A DNA stretch of 33,522 nt from Helicobacter sp. (GTDB lineage Bacteria > Campylobacterota > Campylobacteria > Campylobacterales > Helicobacteraceae), in NCBI GenBank assembly GCA_014799985.1, contig JAAVGZ010000089.1, positions 35,165 to 68,686 on the forward strand, in the 5' to 3' direction. Shown in pieces: positions 1-8,608 of this stretch (positions are counted from its first letter, which is position 1; every line of letters begins with the position of its first letter). Under the pieces are notes generated by a model. It saw only the letters and a program-made list of their open reading frames with translations. It did no database searches and had not been told where the DNA came from. The translations under genes were made by a program, and so were the position numbers.

Positions 1-176
1 ACAAAGCTCGCGAGGCTCGCGCTAAAATCGCATGCCTCTGTCGTGCAGCCCGGGGTGGAATCTCTGGGGTAAAAATAAACAACCACAAAAGAGCCAAGTA
101 GATTCTGCAAGCAGAGCTCTGTGCCATCGGCGCTAGGCAGGCAAAAAAGCGGCGCGGTGTCGCCTGTTGTCAGCAT
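1..176 (-). CDS. bcp: Peroxiredoxin Bcp (5' part only)
   Basis: This is a thiol peroxidase of the AhpC/TSA superfamily (bacterioferritin comigratory protein, PrxQ) that reduces hydrogen peroxide and organic hydroperoxides in the cytoplasm. Only the first 58 codons are present; the gene runs off the left edge. The minus strand reads MLTTGDTAPLFCLPSADG and later YPRDSTPGCTTEACDF. The latter is the family's active-site signature, with the peroxidatic Cys in PGCT and the resolving Cys five residues on, as in PrxQ. The ATG at 176 has an AGGA ribosome site 5-8 bases upstream. The preceding gene ends only 10 bases away, so the two are probably cotranscribed. The frame was read directly from the sequence. 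Confidence 0.93.
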   Translation of the reverse strand, partial: MLTTGDTAPLFCLPSADGTELCLQNLLGSFVVVYFYPRDSTPGCTTEACDFSASLASF

Positions 177-186
177 CGTGTTTCCT

Positions 187-597
187 TTAAACATAAAAAG
201 TCAGCAATACTAGCACAAGCAACAAGACGATGTCAAGGGCATATTTCTTTTTCGCCCACGCGATGAACGCGCCCTGCTCGGCGACATCATAGCTCGCAAT
301 CACGCGTTGACGCTTGTAGCGCCGAATCTCGTTGCATGCCATCACGGCGCCAACAAAGCTCATTATCATCGCATTCAGGCTATAATTTTGCTGCATAAAC
401 GCGAGAATGACGCCCGTGAAGACGGCAGAGGCGAGCAAGAAATTATACGCGGGCGTGAGCAGGCGAATGCGCCGCACGAGATGCGGAAACGAGCGCATTT
501 GGAACAAAAACAGAAGCGCTAGGGCAGGGGGGACGAAGAGCAAAAACGCGAAAATTTTGTGGTAGCCTAAGGTTTCTAACAAGATAGCTGCGGGCAT
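187..597 (-). CDS. Small integral membrane protein, unknown function
   Basis: I do not recognise this 136-residue protein. It is mostly hydrophobic, with about four likely membrane segments (near residues 12-34, 48-70, 73-90 and 118-136). A charged stretch between the last two includes RRYKRQR and AWAKKKY. The start at 597 (MPAAILLETLGYHK) is chosen because GGAG sits seven bases upstream of this ATG. A longer reading frame exists, but it extends into the divergent hemH start region and lacks a ribosome site. The gene lies 10 bases upstream of bcp and probably shares its transcript, with a TATAAT hexamer at 652-647. Its role is unknown; the link to oxidative stress is by position only. Confidence 0.75.
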   Translation of the reverse strand: MPAAILLETLGYHKIFAFLLFVPPALALLFLFQMRSFPHLVRRIRLLTPAYNFLLASAVFTGVILAFMQQNYSLNAMIMSFVGAVMACNEIRRYKRQRVIASYDVAEQGAFIAWAKKKYALDIVLLLVLVLLTFYV

Positions 598-646
598 TAA
601 TTCTCCATTAACAAAAATCAAATACCATTTGGTTTTTGGAAATCGC

Positions 647-652
647 ATTATA
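647..652 (-). promoter_or_regulatory. Probable -10 box for the membrane protein-bcp operon
   Basis: The minus strand reads GGTATAATGCG in the divergent gap between hemH and the membrane protein gene, about 50 bases upstream of the latter's start. The TATAAT is a perfect -10 hexamer. I see no good -35 element at 16-18 bases, which is common in Campylobacterota. Confidence 0.45.
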
Positions 653-685
653 CCGAAACTCTGTTGAATCCCTAGTTCCAAAGGA

Positions 686-1633
686 GTGGATATTAAAGCC
701 GTGCTGCTTCTTAATATGGGTGGTCCCAATCATCTTGATGACGTTCCGCTCTTTTTGTATAATATGTTCTGTGATAAAAACATACTCACGATTTCCAATC
801 CCATTCTGCGCTCTATTGTCGCGCGCTGCATAGTCGCCCTGCGTGTCAAGGAATCCACGCGCAACTATTCCCTGATTGGCGGCAAATCGCCCATTGTTGC
901 GCACACCAAGCGCTTGGTCGAGGCGCTTAGCAAGCAGGATTCCAAGACTCATTTTGACTTTGCGATGAGCTACACACCGCCGTTTATCCACGACATCATC
1001 GCGCGTTTTAAAACGGCAAATCTTGATGAACTCACGCTTTTTAGCCTGTATCCCCATTATTCGACAACAACAACCCTCACATCGTTAGAGTTGGTACAAA
1101 AAGCATGCAACGCATGCGCATATTATCCAAAGATTCACACAATCGACCGCTATTATAATGACGCATATTATAATGACGCCATCGTAGCGCGCATTCAAGA
1201 ATCTTTGGCAGCGCATTCTATGGATAGCCAAGAAGTTGTGCTGCTTTTTTCTGCACATGGACTGCCCGAAAAGGTCGTGCAAAAAGGCGACCCTTATGTC
1301 GAAGAAATCTTGCAAAATATTGCAATCTTGGGCGAAAAGCTCGAAGCAGAAGGAATCAGATTTAAAAAAATCATGCATGCATTCCAATCCCACATTGGAC
1401 CCGTGCGCTGGACAAAGCCTTTTATATCAGAAGTGCTCGATGAACTAAGCGGAGAATCGGTGCTTGTTTATCCCATTGCATTCAGCATTGACAATTCGGA
1501 AACAGACTATGAACTCTCGATTCAATACCGTCAATATGCAAAAGAGAAAAACATCAAAGCCTACGAAGTCTGTGCATGTCTTAACGACTCTCCTCTTTTT
1601 GTGCGGGCAATCTTGAATCTTATCCATTCTTAA
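686..1633 (+). CDS. hemH: Ferrochelatase HemH
   Basis: Inserts Fe2+ into protoporphyrin IX, the last step of protoporphyrin-dependent haem synthesis. The protein begins with the family motif LLLNMGGP and contains YTPPF. It carries the catalytic His in FSAHGLP (about residue 191) and the catalytic Glu in IDNSETDYEL (about residue 272), and ends with CACLNDSP. Its 315 residues match Helicobacter HemH well. The start is uncertain. GTG at 686 overlaps the AAGGAG ribosome site (681-686), an in-frame ATT at 692 has better spacing, and GTG at 701 lies just before the conserved motif. A stop at 665 limits upstream extension. It is followed after 13 bases by the thioredoxin-like lipoprotein and ccsBA, an order also known in H. 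pylori that couples haem supply to cytochrome c maturation. Confidence 0.95.
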   Translation: MDIKAVLLLNMGGPNHLDDVPLFLYNMFCDKNILTISNPILRSIVARCIVALRVKESTRNYSLIGGKSPIVAHTKRLVEALSKQDSKTHFDFAMSYTPPFIHDIIARFKTANLDELTLFSLYPHYSTTTTLTSLELVQKACNACAYYPKIHTIDRYYNDAYYNDAIVARIQESLAAHSMDSQEVVLLFSAHGLPEKVVQKGDPYVEEILQNIAILGEKLEAEGIRFKKIMHAFQSHIGPVRWTKPFISEVLDELSGESVLVYPIAFSIDNSETDYELSIQYRQYAKEKNIKAYEVCACLNDSPLFVRAILNLIHS

Positions 1634-1646
1634 TTAAGGAGCAACA

Positions 1647-2246
1647 ATGCGTATTTGGCAAATCCTATTTATTTTGGCAGCATTTATGGTCAGTGCATGC
1701 GGCGAAAAGGAATCGGAAAACATCGTGTCTTTTGGCAGCGAAATGAGCACGACAGACATTGAGAAAATCAACAATCTTGACAAAGCATCGTATGCGGAGC
1801 TCGATGGGATTATTAAAGACAATAGCACCATCGACCCCGAGGGGAAATATCTCATGGTGATATTTGGAGTTAATGGCTGCCTCTATTGCGACCAACTCAA
1901 AAAAACGATTAGAGATTCCGAAGAGATTCGAGACAAGCTCAAACAAGATTTTGCGCCCTATTATGTTAATTTTAGCTACATTAAGCCCCATCAGTTCGTA
2001 ACTAATTTAACACCCAATCCGATTGTAACAACCGATTTGGTGCGGATTTATCGCGTGGGACCCACGCCAATGATTATCTTTGCCAACCAAAATGCACAAA
2101 CAATTTTCACGCACACAGGCGCGATTGACGAAAAACAACTTCTTGCCATGCTCGATTTTGTTGCGAGCCAAGAGTGGAAAGGGGCACAAGACGAAAAAGA
2201 AGTCAATGCGCGGCTTCTCAACTTTTTACAGGAGCGCCTGCAATGA
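1647..2246 (+). CDS. Thioredoxin-fold lipoprotein for cytochrome c maturation (HP0377-like)
   Basis: A 199-residue exported thiol-disulfide protein. A signal peptide ends in a lipobox, MVSAC, with the lipidated Cys at residue 18, so it is probably membrane-anchored on the periplasmic side. The thioredoxin fold shows FGVNGCLYCDQL (redox CxxC at residues 78-81) and the cis-proline segment GPTPMIIF (about residues 138-145). Its place between hemH and ccsBA, and the CxxC centre, fit the H. pylori HP0377 family, which keeps apocytochrome c cysteines reduced before haem attachment. The ATG at 1647 has AAGGAG about six bases upstream. The stop overlaps the ccsBA start by four bases, indicating translational coupling. 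The role is inferred from fold and context. Confidence 0.88.
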   Translation: MRIWQILFILAAFMVSACGEKESENIVSFGSEMSTTDIEKINNLDKASYAELDGIIKDNSTIDPEGKYLMVIFGVNGCLYCDQLKKTIRDSEEIRDKLKQDFAPYYVNFSYIKPHQFVTNLTPNPIVTTDLVRIYRVGPTPMIIFANQNAQTIFTHTGAIDEKQLLAMLDFVASQEWKGAQDEKEVNARLLNFLQERLQ

Positions 2247-5074
2247 TAAGGATTCTAATTGCACAACTCGGTTCATTTTGGCTCACATATCTCTTGCTTT
2301 TTGCTTATGGCGCGGCATGCGCTGTCGCAACATTTATCGAAAATGATTATGGCACAGAATCGGCTAAAGTGGTGGTTTATTCAAGCAATTGGTTTGCGGT
2401 ATTGCATGCGTTTTTGCTCATTAATTTATTGCTCATTCTCTATCGATTCAGCCTCGCGAAACGTAAACGTTATTCGACCTTGCTCTTGCATGCCTCTTTT
2501 GTCATGATTCTGCTTGGCGCTGCGATGACGCGTTATGTTGGCTTTGAAGGAATGTTACATATTCGCGAAGGAGAATCCAACTCCGTCATGCAATCGAGCG
2601 AAAAATTTTTGCTCGTGCGTGCACTCAAGGGTGATGTGAACAAAGAGTTTTCCGCTGTCTATTATGACTTTCCGCTCCAAGTCTCCTATCTCTATTCCAA
2701 AGATTTTAACTATGACCTCGACATTGGTGGCGAGACCATCAATTTCTCGTATGGAGGCTTTGAACATAGCAGCAATCCTAAAGATAATCAATCGCGCCTC
2801 CTCATCAATCTTAGCTACAAAGGCAACAGCCAAACAATCGCTGTTCGCGATGGACAATTTAAACGTTTTTTGTTTGGCAACATACGTTTCATGGTTGGTT
2901 GGGGAACGCGCGACATCGAGCTACCATTTGCTATCAAACTTGAAGATTTTGAGCTCGAACGTTATCCCGGCTCCCATGCCCCTTCGTCTTATTCATCGCA
3001 TGTCGTTGTCGTTGATGACCAAAAAGGAATCACGATGCCCTATCATATCTATATGAATCACACTCTTGATTATGGCGGCTATCGCTTTTTTCAAACATCA
3101 TACGACCCCGATGAACTTGGAACACATCTTTCTGTCAATAACGACCCGGGCAAGATTCCAACATACATTGGCTATGCGATGCTCATTATCGCTTTTATCT
3201 GGATTCTTCTTGACCCAAAAGGACGATTTAAAAGGCTATCAAGCTTCGTCAAACGTCAAAATCCTGCCGTAACATGCGCGTTTCTGCTGCTCTGTTTCGC
3301 CCCTGTTGCGTTGCATGCAGAATCTGTGCCCCAACAAGGTCCCGAAGCGATTGTCATCGAAGACGAGCTCTTGCAAGACATGCGCGCGCAGGCAAGCACG
3401 CTCACAAAAGCCATTGTCTTTGGCGTGCGCACGCGTACAAAAGAGCATGCGAATCACTTCGCGCGCCTGCTTGTGCAAGACTTTGGCGGGCGCATTAAGC
3501 CAATGGACACTCTGGCGAGCGATTTTATCCACAAAATCACCAAACGAGATAGGTTTCTTGATATGGACAATATCCAACTCCTACTTGGAATGCTCGCCTA
3601 CCCCGAAGAATGGAAAGGCGTGAAGATGATTTATATCGGCACGCCCGCTCTCAAACAAATCTTGGGCTTGAATCCAAGCGAAAAATATGCCTCGTTTTAC
3701 GACATGTACCAAGATGGCTACTATAAACTTTTTAACCTCGTTGCGGAAGTCAATCTTAAAAAACCCGCCGAACGTGGCACGCTCGACAAAGACATCTTGG
3801 CTGTGAATGAACGTTTCGAGGCGATGTTCGCGATTCTAAGCGCCGAAATATTGCGCATTCTGCCCGTCTCGCCCGACAAAATGAATGCCAATGTCGCAGG
3901 CGACTCGACACTGCTTTCAAAATGGTACTCGCCTGTCGAGCTCGGGCTTTTTAGCGAAGAGGAGCGCAACAAAATCCTGCATATCGTGCGCGATTATTTC
4001 CGCGCGCTCGATGACCTCGTTGCGGGCGGGAGCGCGAGCGCGGCAGATTCCGCCTTGCAGCCGCTGTTTGACTACCAAAACGAACACGGCGCAGCGCTCC
4101 TGCCAAGCAGCGCGAAAATCAGCGCCGAGATTCTGCTGAACCGCTCCAATCCCTTTCAGATGCTGTGCTATCTCTACCTGCTGTTTGGCTTGCTCATGTT
4201 TGCGATGTGCTTCGTGCGAATCCTGCGCAACACGAAAGGCAGCCGCACAATCGACAGAATCCTGCTTGGCTGCATCGTGCTTGTGTTGGTATGCAACACG
4301 GCAGCACTTGGGCTACGCTGGTATGTCGGCGGGCACGCGCCGTGGAGCAACGCCTACGAATCGATGATTTACATCGCATGGGCAACGGCAATCTGCGGCG
4401 TGCTCTTGTTGCGCGGATTCTTGCTCGCGTTTTCGACAGCGTCCGTGATGGCTGGAATCGTGCTGTTTGTCGCGCATTTGGGCTTCATGGACCCCCAAAT
4501 TGGCAATCTCGTCCCCGTGCTCAAATCCTATTGGCTGAATATCCATGTCTCTATCATCACGGCGAGCTATGGCTTCCTCGCGCTCTCGTTCTTGCTTGGC
4601 GCGGTGATTCTGCTGCTCTTCTTGCTGCGCTCGCCCAAACGCGCGCAACTCGATGACTCGATTCAAACCCTTAGCGCCGTGAATGAATTGAGCCTCATTG
4701 TCGGGCTCGGAATGCTCACCGTTGGGACATTCTTGGGCGGAATCTGGGCGAACGAGAGCTGGGGGCGCTATTGGGGCTGGGATTCCAAAGAGACATGGTC
4801 GCTGATTTCGATTGTTACCTACACGCTCATTTTGCATGCGCGCTTCGTGCGCGGCGGCGATTCGCCCTATATCCTCGCCTCGCTTAGCGTTGTGGGATTC
4901 TATTCAATTCTTATGACCTATTTTGGCGTGAATTTCTATCTTTCGGGGCTGCATTCCTATGCCGCTGGCGACCCCGTGCCAATCCCTGCGTTTCTCTATT
5001 ACCTCGTGGGCGGCACAATCGCGCTCATCGTGTGCGCGGGATTCAAGAGCGACCTAAAGAGCGGCATTAGCTAA
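2243..5074 (+). CDS. ccsBA: Fused CcsBA (ResB-ResC) haem exporter/cytochrome c synthase
   Basis: A 943-residue fusion of the two System II cytochrome c biogenesis proteins. It exports haem and joins it to CXXCH motifs of apocytochromes at the outer face of the inner membrane. The ResB/CcsB half (about residues 1-335) has membrane helices around a large periplasmic domain. The CcsA half is rich in membrane helices and carries the tryptophan-rich WWD haem-binding motif, NESWGRYWGWDSKETW (about residues 838-853), flanked by conserved histidines (IHVSII, LILHARF). The start ATGA overlaps the preceding stop and has GGAG eight bases upstream; a longer frame from 2174 overlaps the previous gene too far. 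Base composition changes near the junction of the halves, where a signal-peptide-like segment occurs. The 3' end overlaps the convergent MATE gene by eight bases. Confidence 0.96.
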   Translation: MIRILIAQLGSFWLTYLLLFAYGAACAVATFIENDYGTESAKVVVYSSNWFAVLHAFLLINLLLILYRFSLAKRKRYSTLLLHASFVMILLGAAMTRYVGFEGMLHIREGESNSVMQSSEKFLLVRALKGDVNKEFSAVYYDFPLQVSYLYSKDFNYDLDIGGETINFSYGGFEHSSNPKDNQSRLLINLSYKGNSQTIAVRDGQFKRFLFGNIRFMVGWGTRDIELPFAIKLEDFELERYPGSHAPSSYSSHVVVVDDQKGITMPYHIYMNHTLDYGGYRFFQTSYDPDELGTHLSVNNDPGKIPTYIGYAMLIIAFIWILLDPKGRFKRLSSFVKRQNPAVTCAFLLLCFAPVALHAESVPQQGPEAIVIEDELLQDMRAQASTLTKAIVFGVRTRTKEHANHFARLLVQDFGGRIKPMDTLASDFIHKITKRDRFLDMDNIQLLLGMLAYPEEWKGVKMIYIGTPALKQILGLNPSEKYASFYDMYQDGYYKLFNLVAEVNLKKPAERGTLDKDILAVNERFEAMFAILSAEILRILPVSPDKMNANVAGDSTLLSKWYSPVELGLFSEEERNKILHIVRDYFRALDDLVAGGSASAADSALQPLFDYQNEHGAALLPSSAKISAEILLNRSNPFQMLCYLYLLFGLLMFAMCFVRILRNTKGSRTIDRILLGCIVLVLVCNTAALGLRWYVGGHAPWSNAYESMIYIAWATAICGVLLLRGFLLAFSTASVMAGIVLFVAHLGFMDPQIGNLVPVLKSYWLNIHVSIITASYGFLALSFLLGAVILLLFLLRSPKRAQLDDSIQTLSAVNELSLIVGLGMLTVGTFLGGIWANESWGRYWGWDSKETWSLISIVTYTLILHARFVRGGDSPYILASLSVVGFYSILMTYFGVNFYLSGLHSYAAGDPVPIPAFLYYLVGGTIALIVCAGFKSDLKSGIS

Positions 5075-6422
5075 GGCGCAACGCGCCCTTTTTGAACTCA
5101 TAGAGAATCACGCAGCATGCGATGACGCTCGATGCCACCATCGCGCATGGATAGCTCCACCAAACGCCGTCAATGCCCCAAAACTTGGGCAACGTGAGCA
5201 CGAACGGAATCGCAAACAACAGGCTCGAGCTAAGCGTAACGAGCAGCGCATGCCATGGGCGCTGAATGCTTTGCAACAGAATCGCACTACAAAGGCTCAT
5301 GCCAAGCAGCACGAATCCGAGATAGTAGATTCCGATTGCATGCGCGACATCGGCAGAAAGCATGGGGTCGCGCAGAATCTCGGCTTCGCTCACGAAAATG
5401 CTCACGAGCAGCGGCGCAAAGCTGTGTGAGAGCCCATACATCACGACTCCAAGCACGAGCGAAAACGCGAGCCCAAAGGAGAACACGGAGCGAATGCGCT
5501 GGGTGCAACCCGCGCCATAGTTGAAGCTCGCGATGGGCTGAATGCTTTGCGCGCTCGAGAGAATCACGGTAAAGACAACGATTCCTGTGTACATCAGAAT
5601 GCTATAAATCGCGATGCCGCGCTCGCCCGCGATTTCGCGCAACGCGTGGTTGAAGGCGAGCATCATGAGCGATGCGCTAATCTCTGCCACCGATTGTGGG
5701 ATTCCGTTTTTCGCCGAAACGAGGCACGCGCGAATGTTGAAATAGCGCAAGAAATAAATCTCGCCCTGCCGCAACACGAAGTGCCGCAGCAGCACGAAGA
5801 ATCCAATCGCGTTGCCGAGCACCGTGGCGAGCGCCGCGCCAAAGAGCCCCCAGCCCCAGAGGAAAATAAAAATATAATTGAGCACGATGTTCAGCAAAGA
5901 CGCGGCGATTGTCGCGAACATCGCGAGGTTGGGGCGCTTGTCGTTAATCGCGAAAATATCGAGCATGGGCTGCAACACGATGAAGATTCCGCCCAAGAAG
6001 ATGATTCCGATATACTCGACCACGAGCGGCTCGAGCACAGCTGACGCGCCGAGCAATCGCGCCATTTCGTAGCGAAAGAGGAACAGCACAACGCCAATAA
6101 TGCTGCCGCTTATGAGCGCAAAATAAAATATCGAGCTAAAAATCATGCGGGCGCGCTGTGGCTTGCCCTTGCCGATATAATACGAGCTCAAAGACGCGCC
6201 GCCAATGCTGAAAAGAAGCTCGTAGGCAATCATCACGGGAAACAGAGGCCACGCGATTCCGACAGCCGCGAGCGCGTTCGCGCCGACCATCTGCCCCACG
6301 AAGATGCCATCGATTGTCGCGTTGGTCGAGAGGGCAAGCATCGCGCAAACAGAGGGGATAAAATAGGTGAAAAAGAGACGGACGATGGACTGATTGCGCA
6401 AATCGATTTTGTTGGCTGCCAT
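5067..6422 (-). CDS. MATE-family multidrug/Na+ efflux transporter
   Basis: A 451-residue inner-membrane exporter of the multidrug and toxic compound extrusion family, with about twelve hydrophobic segments. The N-terminal region contains ATIDGIFVGQMVGANALAAV and SIGGASLSSYYIGKGKPQRA, typical of MepA-like MATE proteins. It would use a Na+ or H+ gradient to expel cationic compounds; the substrate cannot be told from sequence. The start MAANKIDLRNQ at 6422 is supported by GGAGG seven bases upstream; an extended frame to 6485 would run into the divergent rluB start. It stands alone on the minus strand between two plus-strand operons. A promoter overlaps the rluB promoter at 6447-6454. Confidence 0.9.
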   Translation of the reverse strand: MAANKIDLRNQSIVRLFFTYFIPSVCAMLALSTNATIDGIFVGQMVGANALAAVGIAWPLFPVMIAYELLFSIGGASLSSYYIGKGKPQRARMIFSSIFYFALISGSIIGVVLFLFRYEMARLLGASAVLEPLVVEYIGIIFLGGIFIVLQPMLDIFAINDKRPNLAMFATIAASLLNIVLNYIFIFLWGWGLFGAALATVLGNAIGFFVLLRHFVLRQGEIYFLRYFNIRACLVSAKNGIPQSVAEISASLMMLAFNHALREIAGERGIAIYSILMYTGIVVFTVILSSAQSIQPIASFNYGAGCTQRIRSVFSFGLAFSLVLGVVMYGLSHSFAPLLVSIFVSEAEILRDPMLSADVAHAIGIYYLGFVLLGMSLCSAILLQSIQRPWHALLVTLSSSLLFAIPFVLTLPKFWGIDGVWWSYPCAMVASSVIACCVILYEFKKGALRLS

Positions 6423-6446
6423 AGGATTCCTCCAAAATAATGTAAA

Positions 6447-6454
6447 ATTATAAT
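6447..6454. promoter_or_regulatory. Overlapping divergent -10 boxes (MATE gene and rluB)
   Basis: The eight bases ATTATAAT contain TATAAT on both strands: 6449-6454 on plus for rluB and 6452-6447 on minus for the MATE gene. Both lie at reasonable distances (about 25-30 bases) from the two starts within a 62-base divergent gap. RNA polymerase could probably not occupy both at once. Confidence 0.5.
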
Positions 6455-6484
6455 GTGTCTGCACTAAAAATTCAAAGGAACACA

Positions 6485-7237
6485 ATGCGAATCAACCAAT
6501 ACATCGCCCACAACAGCACGTACTCGCGCCGCGAGGCAGATAGGCTCATCGAGCAGGGGCGCGTGCGCGTGAACAAAGCGCTTGCAAGCGCGGGGCAGCG
6601 CGTTACGCCAAAGGACAGAATCACGATTGATTCCAAGCCGCTCAAGCCAACCAAGCATTTTAGCGTGATTGCCTACCACAAGCCCAAAGGCGAGATTGTC
6701 AGCAAGCATGACGAGCACAATCGGCGCATTATTTTCGATTCTCTGCCAAGCGGGTTCGCGCATTTTCGCACGATTGGGCGGCTCGACTTCGCGAGCGAGG
6801 GGCTGCTTTTGCTGACAGACAGCGCGAAGGTCGCCGATGCGCTCACGCATAGCAACCTCACGCGCAGCTACTATCTCAAGCTTGGCGGCAAGCTCACGCC
6901 CGCGCTTTTTGAGGCAATGGAGCAGGGGCTACACCTAGACGATGCGCACAAGGGCGCGCACCACAAAAGCGAGATTGTGAGCATGGACTTTGCGCCGTTT
7001 GTGTCGTACAAGGTGCTTGGCGAATCGAAGAATTACGCGCGCATGCGCGTGCAGATAAGCGAAGGGCAAAACCGCGAGCTAAGGCGATTCTTCGCCGCAT
7101 TTTCTCTCGATGTGCTCGACTTGAAGCGCGTAGAGTTTGGCTTTGTGTCTCTTTCTTCACTTCAACCAACCAAATGGCGATTTTTAAACAAAGCCGAGTA
7201 TAATAAACTGCATCGATTTTTAGAGGGAATGGAATGA
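6485..7237 (+). CDS. rluB: 23S rRNA pseudouridine synthase, RluB/RsuA family
   Basis: Isomerises a uridine of ribosomal RNA to pseudouridine. The 250-residue protein starts with an S4 RNA-binding domain (MRINQYIAHNSTYSRREADRL through RVRVN). The RsuA/RluB catalytic domain follows, with GRLDFASEGLLLLT, where Asp101 is the expected nucleophile, and later RMRVQISEGQNRELRR, a conserved family block. ATG 6485 is preceded by AAGGA at six to seven bases and fits the S4 domain start; an upstream in-frame ATG at 6455 sits at the promoter. The family is clear, but whether the target is 23S (RluB), another 23S site (RluE/F) or 16S (RsuA) cannot be fixed from sequence. Its stop overlaps the next gene by four bases. 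Confidence 0.9.
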   Translation: MRINQYIAHNSTYSRREADRLIEQGRVRVNKALASAGQRVTPKDRITIDSKPLKPTKHFSVIAYHKPKGEIVSKHDEHNRRIIFDSLPSGFAHFRTIGRLDFASEGLLLLTDSAKVADALTHSNLTRSYYLKLGGKLTPALFEAMEQGLHLDDAHKGAHHKSEIVSMDFAPFVSYKVLGESKNYARMRVQISEGQNRELRRFFAAFSLDVLDLKRVEFGFVSLSSLQPTKWRFLNKAEYNKLHRFLEGME

Positions 7238-8595
7238 AAAAAATCCTATTGTCAGCGATTGTGTTTGTGATTGTGGCGTTTGGCAGCGTTGTGGCACTCA
7301 ATCCCGATAGTTTCGAGAGTAATCCGCCGCATATCGATGTTGCGGACGAAGTGTTTTGGAACTTCAAAGATTCTCTGCAAATCACGCTTAGCGATGAGAG
7401 CGGAATCCAAAATTATCAAGTCTATATGGTCTCGGGCAGCGAAAGCCGCCTTGTCGAGAGCACGAACCCACCAAACAGCCCAAAACATGTCGCGATTCAG
7501 ATTCCTGCGCCAAAAAATACGATGTTCTTGAGCGATGGCGGTGTCGAGATTCAAATCACCGCGACAGACAGCAGCTATTTTGGCTTTGGCAACACCGCCA
7601 AAAAGACGATTCGCACGACACTCGACACACAAAAGCCCTACATCGACATTCTCGCGCATTCCTATAAAATCGTGCGCGGAGGCAGCGCGTTTGTCGTTTT
7701 TCAGGCGCTCGATGACAACCTCGCGGCAATCACGCTCGAGGGTGGCAGGTGGCAGTTTAAGCCCGTGTATTTCGCCGATGGAGGCTACTATGCCGCGCTC
7801 GTGGCTTGGGACGTGCGCGACAACGACTTCAACGCACGCGTGATTGTCGAAGACAAGGCGGGAAATAGGAGCGTGATGCCCGTGCCATTTTATCGCGTCA
7901 AACGTGAATACAAAACATCGACCATTAAAATCGGCAACGATTTTATTGACGGCAAAATCACGAGCCTCATTAGCGAGATTAACCAAAACTCGCCCGAGAG
8001 CTTGGCAACGCCCGCTGACAAGTTCAGCTATATCAACAAAACCATTCGCGACAAAAATGTCGAGATTGTGAATCTCGTGGGGCAAAACTACAACCAAGCC
8101 ATGATTCTGCCCACCGATTTCGCGCTCTCGAAGTTCTATCCGCTGCGCAATGGCGCTGCTGTTGGGCGCTTTGGCGACCACCGCTATTTTTCGTATGAGA
8201 ACAACATCATCGGCGAGTCGTATCATTTAGGAATCGATTTTGCTAGCGTCAAGCAAGCACCCGTGATTCTAAGCAATGGGGGCGTTGTCGCGTTTGCTGG
8301 GTTCAACGGAATCTATGGCAACATGGTGATTATCGACCATGGGCTTGGGCTCATGAGCCTCTATGCGCACCTAAGCCGCATCGATGTGCATGAGGGGCAG
8401 CAATTGGAATCGGGGGCACAAATAGGAAACACGGGCTTAACGGGGCTTGTGTTGGGCGACCATCTGCATTTTGCCACGCTTGTTCAGGGAGTTGAGAGCA
8501 ACCCAACAGAATGGCTGGATTCTAAATGGATTAACGATAATCTATTTAATATCATTAAAGATGCGAAGGTACTCATCGAATCCCATTCCCGTTAG
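7234..8595 (+). CDS. M23 (LytM-type) peptidoglycan endopeptidase
   Basis: A 453-residue exported zinc metallopeptidase predicted to cut peptide cross-links in peptidoglycan. An N-terminal hydrophobic segment (residues 1-22) acts as signal or anchor. The next 250 or so residues include repeated beta-rich stretches with ITLSDESGI and VRVEDKAGN-like patterns, suggesting Ig-like domains. The catalytic domain has HLGIDFA (His331, Asp335), YAHLS (His379) and HLHF (His410, His412), the complete Zn-binding and catalytic set. It is related to the Csd/Pgp shape-determining peptidases of Helicobacter and Campylobacter, though I cannot say which one. It overlaps rluB by ATGA and is followed 13 bases later by minC, which fits a role in wall growth or division. 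Confidence 0.9.
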   Translation: MKKILLSAIVFVIVAFGSVVALNPDSFESNPPHIDVADEVFWNFKDSLQITLSDESGIQNYQVYMVSGSESRLVESTNPPNSPKHVAIQIPAPKNTMFLSDGGVEIQITATDSSYFGFGNTAKKTIRTTLDTQKPYIDILAHSYKIVRGGSAFVVFQALDDNLAAITLEGGRWQFKPVYFADGGYYAALVAWDVRDNDFNARVIVEDKAGNRSVMPVPFYRVKREYKTSTIKIGNDFIDGKITSLISEINQNSPESLATPADKFSYINKTIRDKNVEIVNLVGQNYNQAMILPTDFALSKFYPLRNGAAVGRFGDHRYFSYENNIIGESYHLGIDFASVKQAPVILSNGGVVAFAGFNGIYGNMVIIDHGLGLMSLYAHLSRIDVHEGQQLESGAQIGNTGLTGLVLGDHLHFATLVQGVESNPTEWLDSKWINDNLFNIIKDAKVLIESHSR

Positions 8596-8608
8596 AGAGG
8601 AATTTAAA

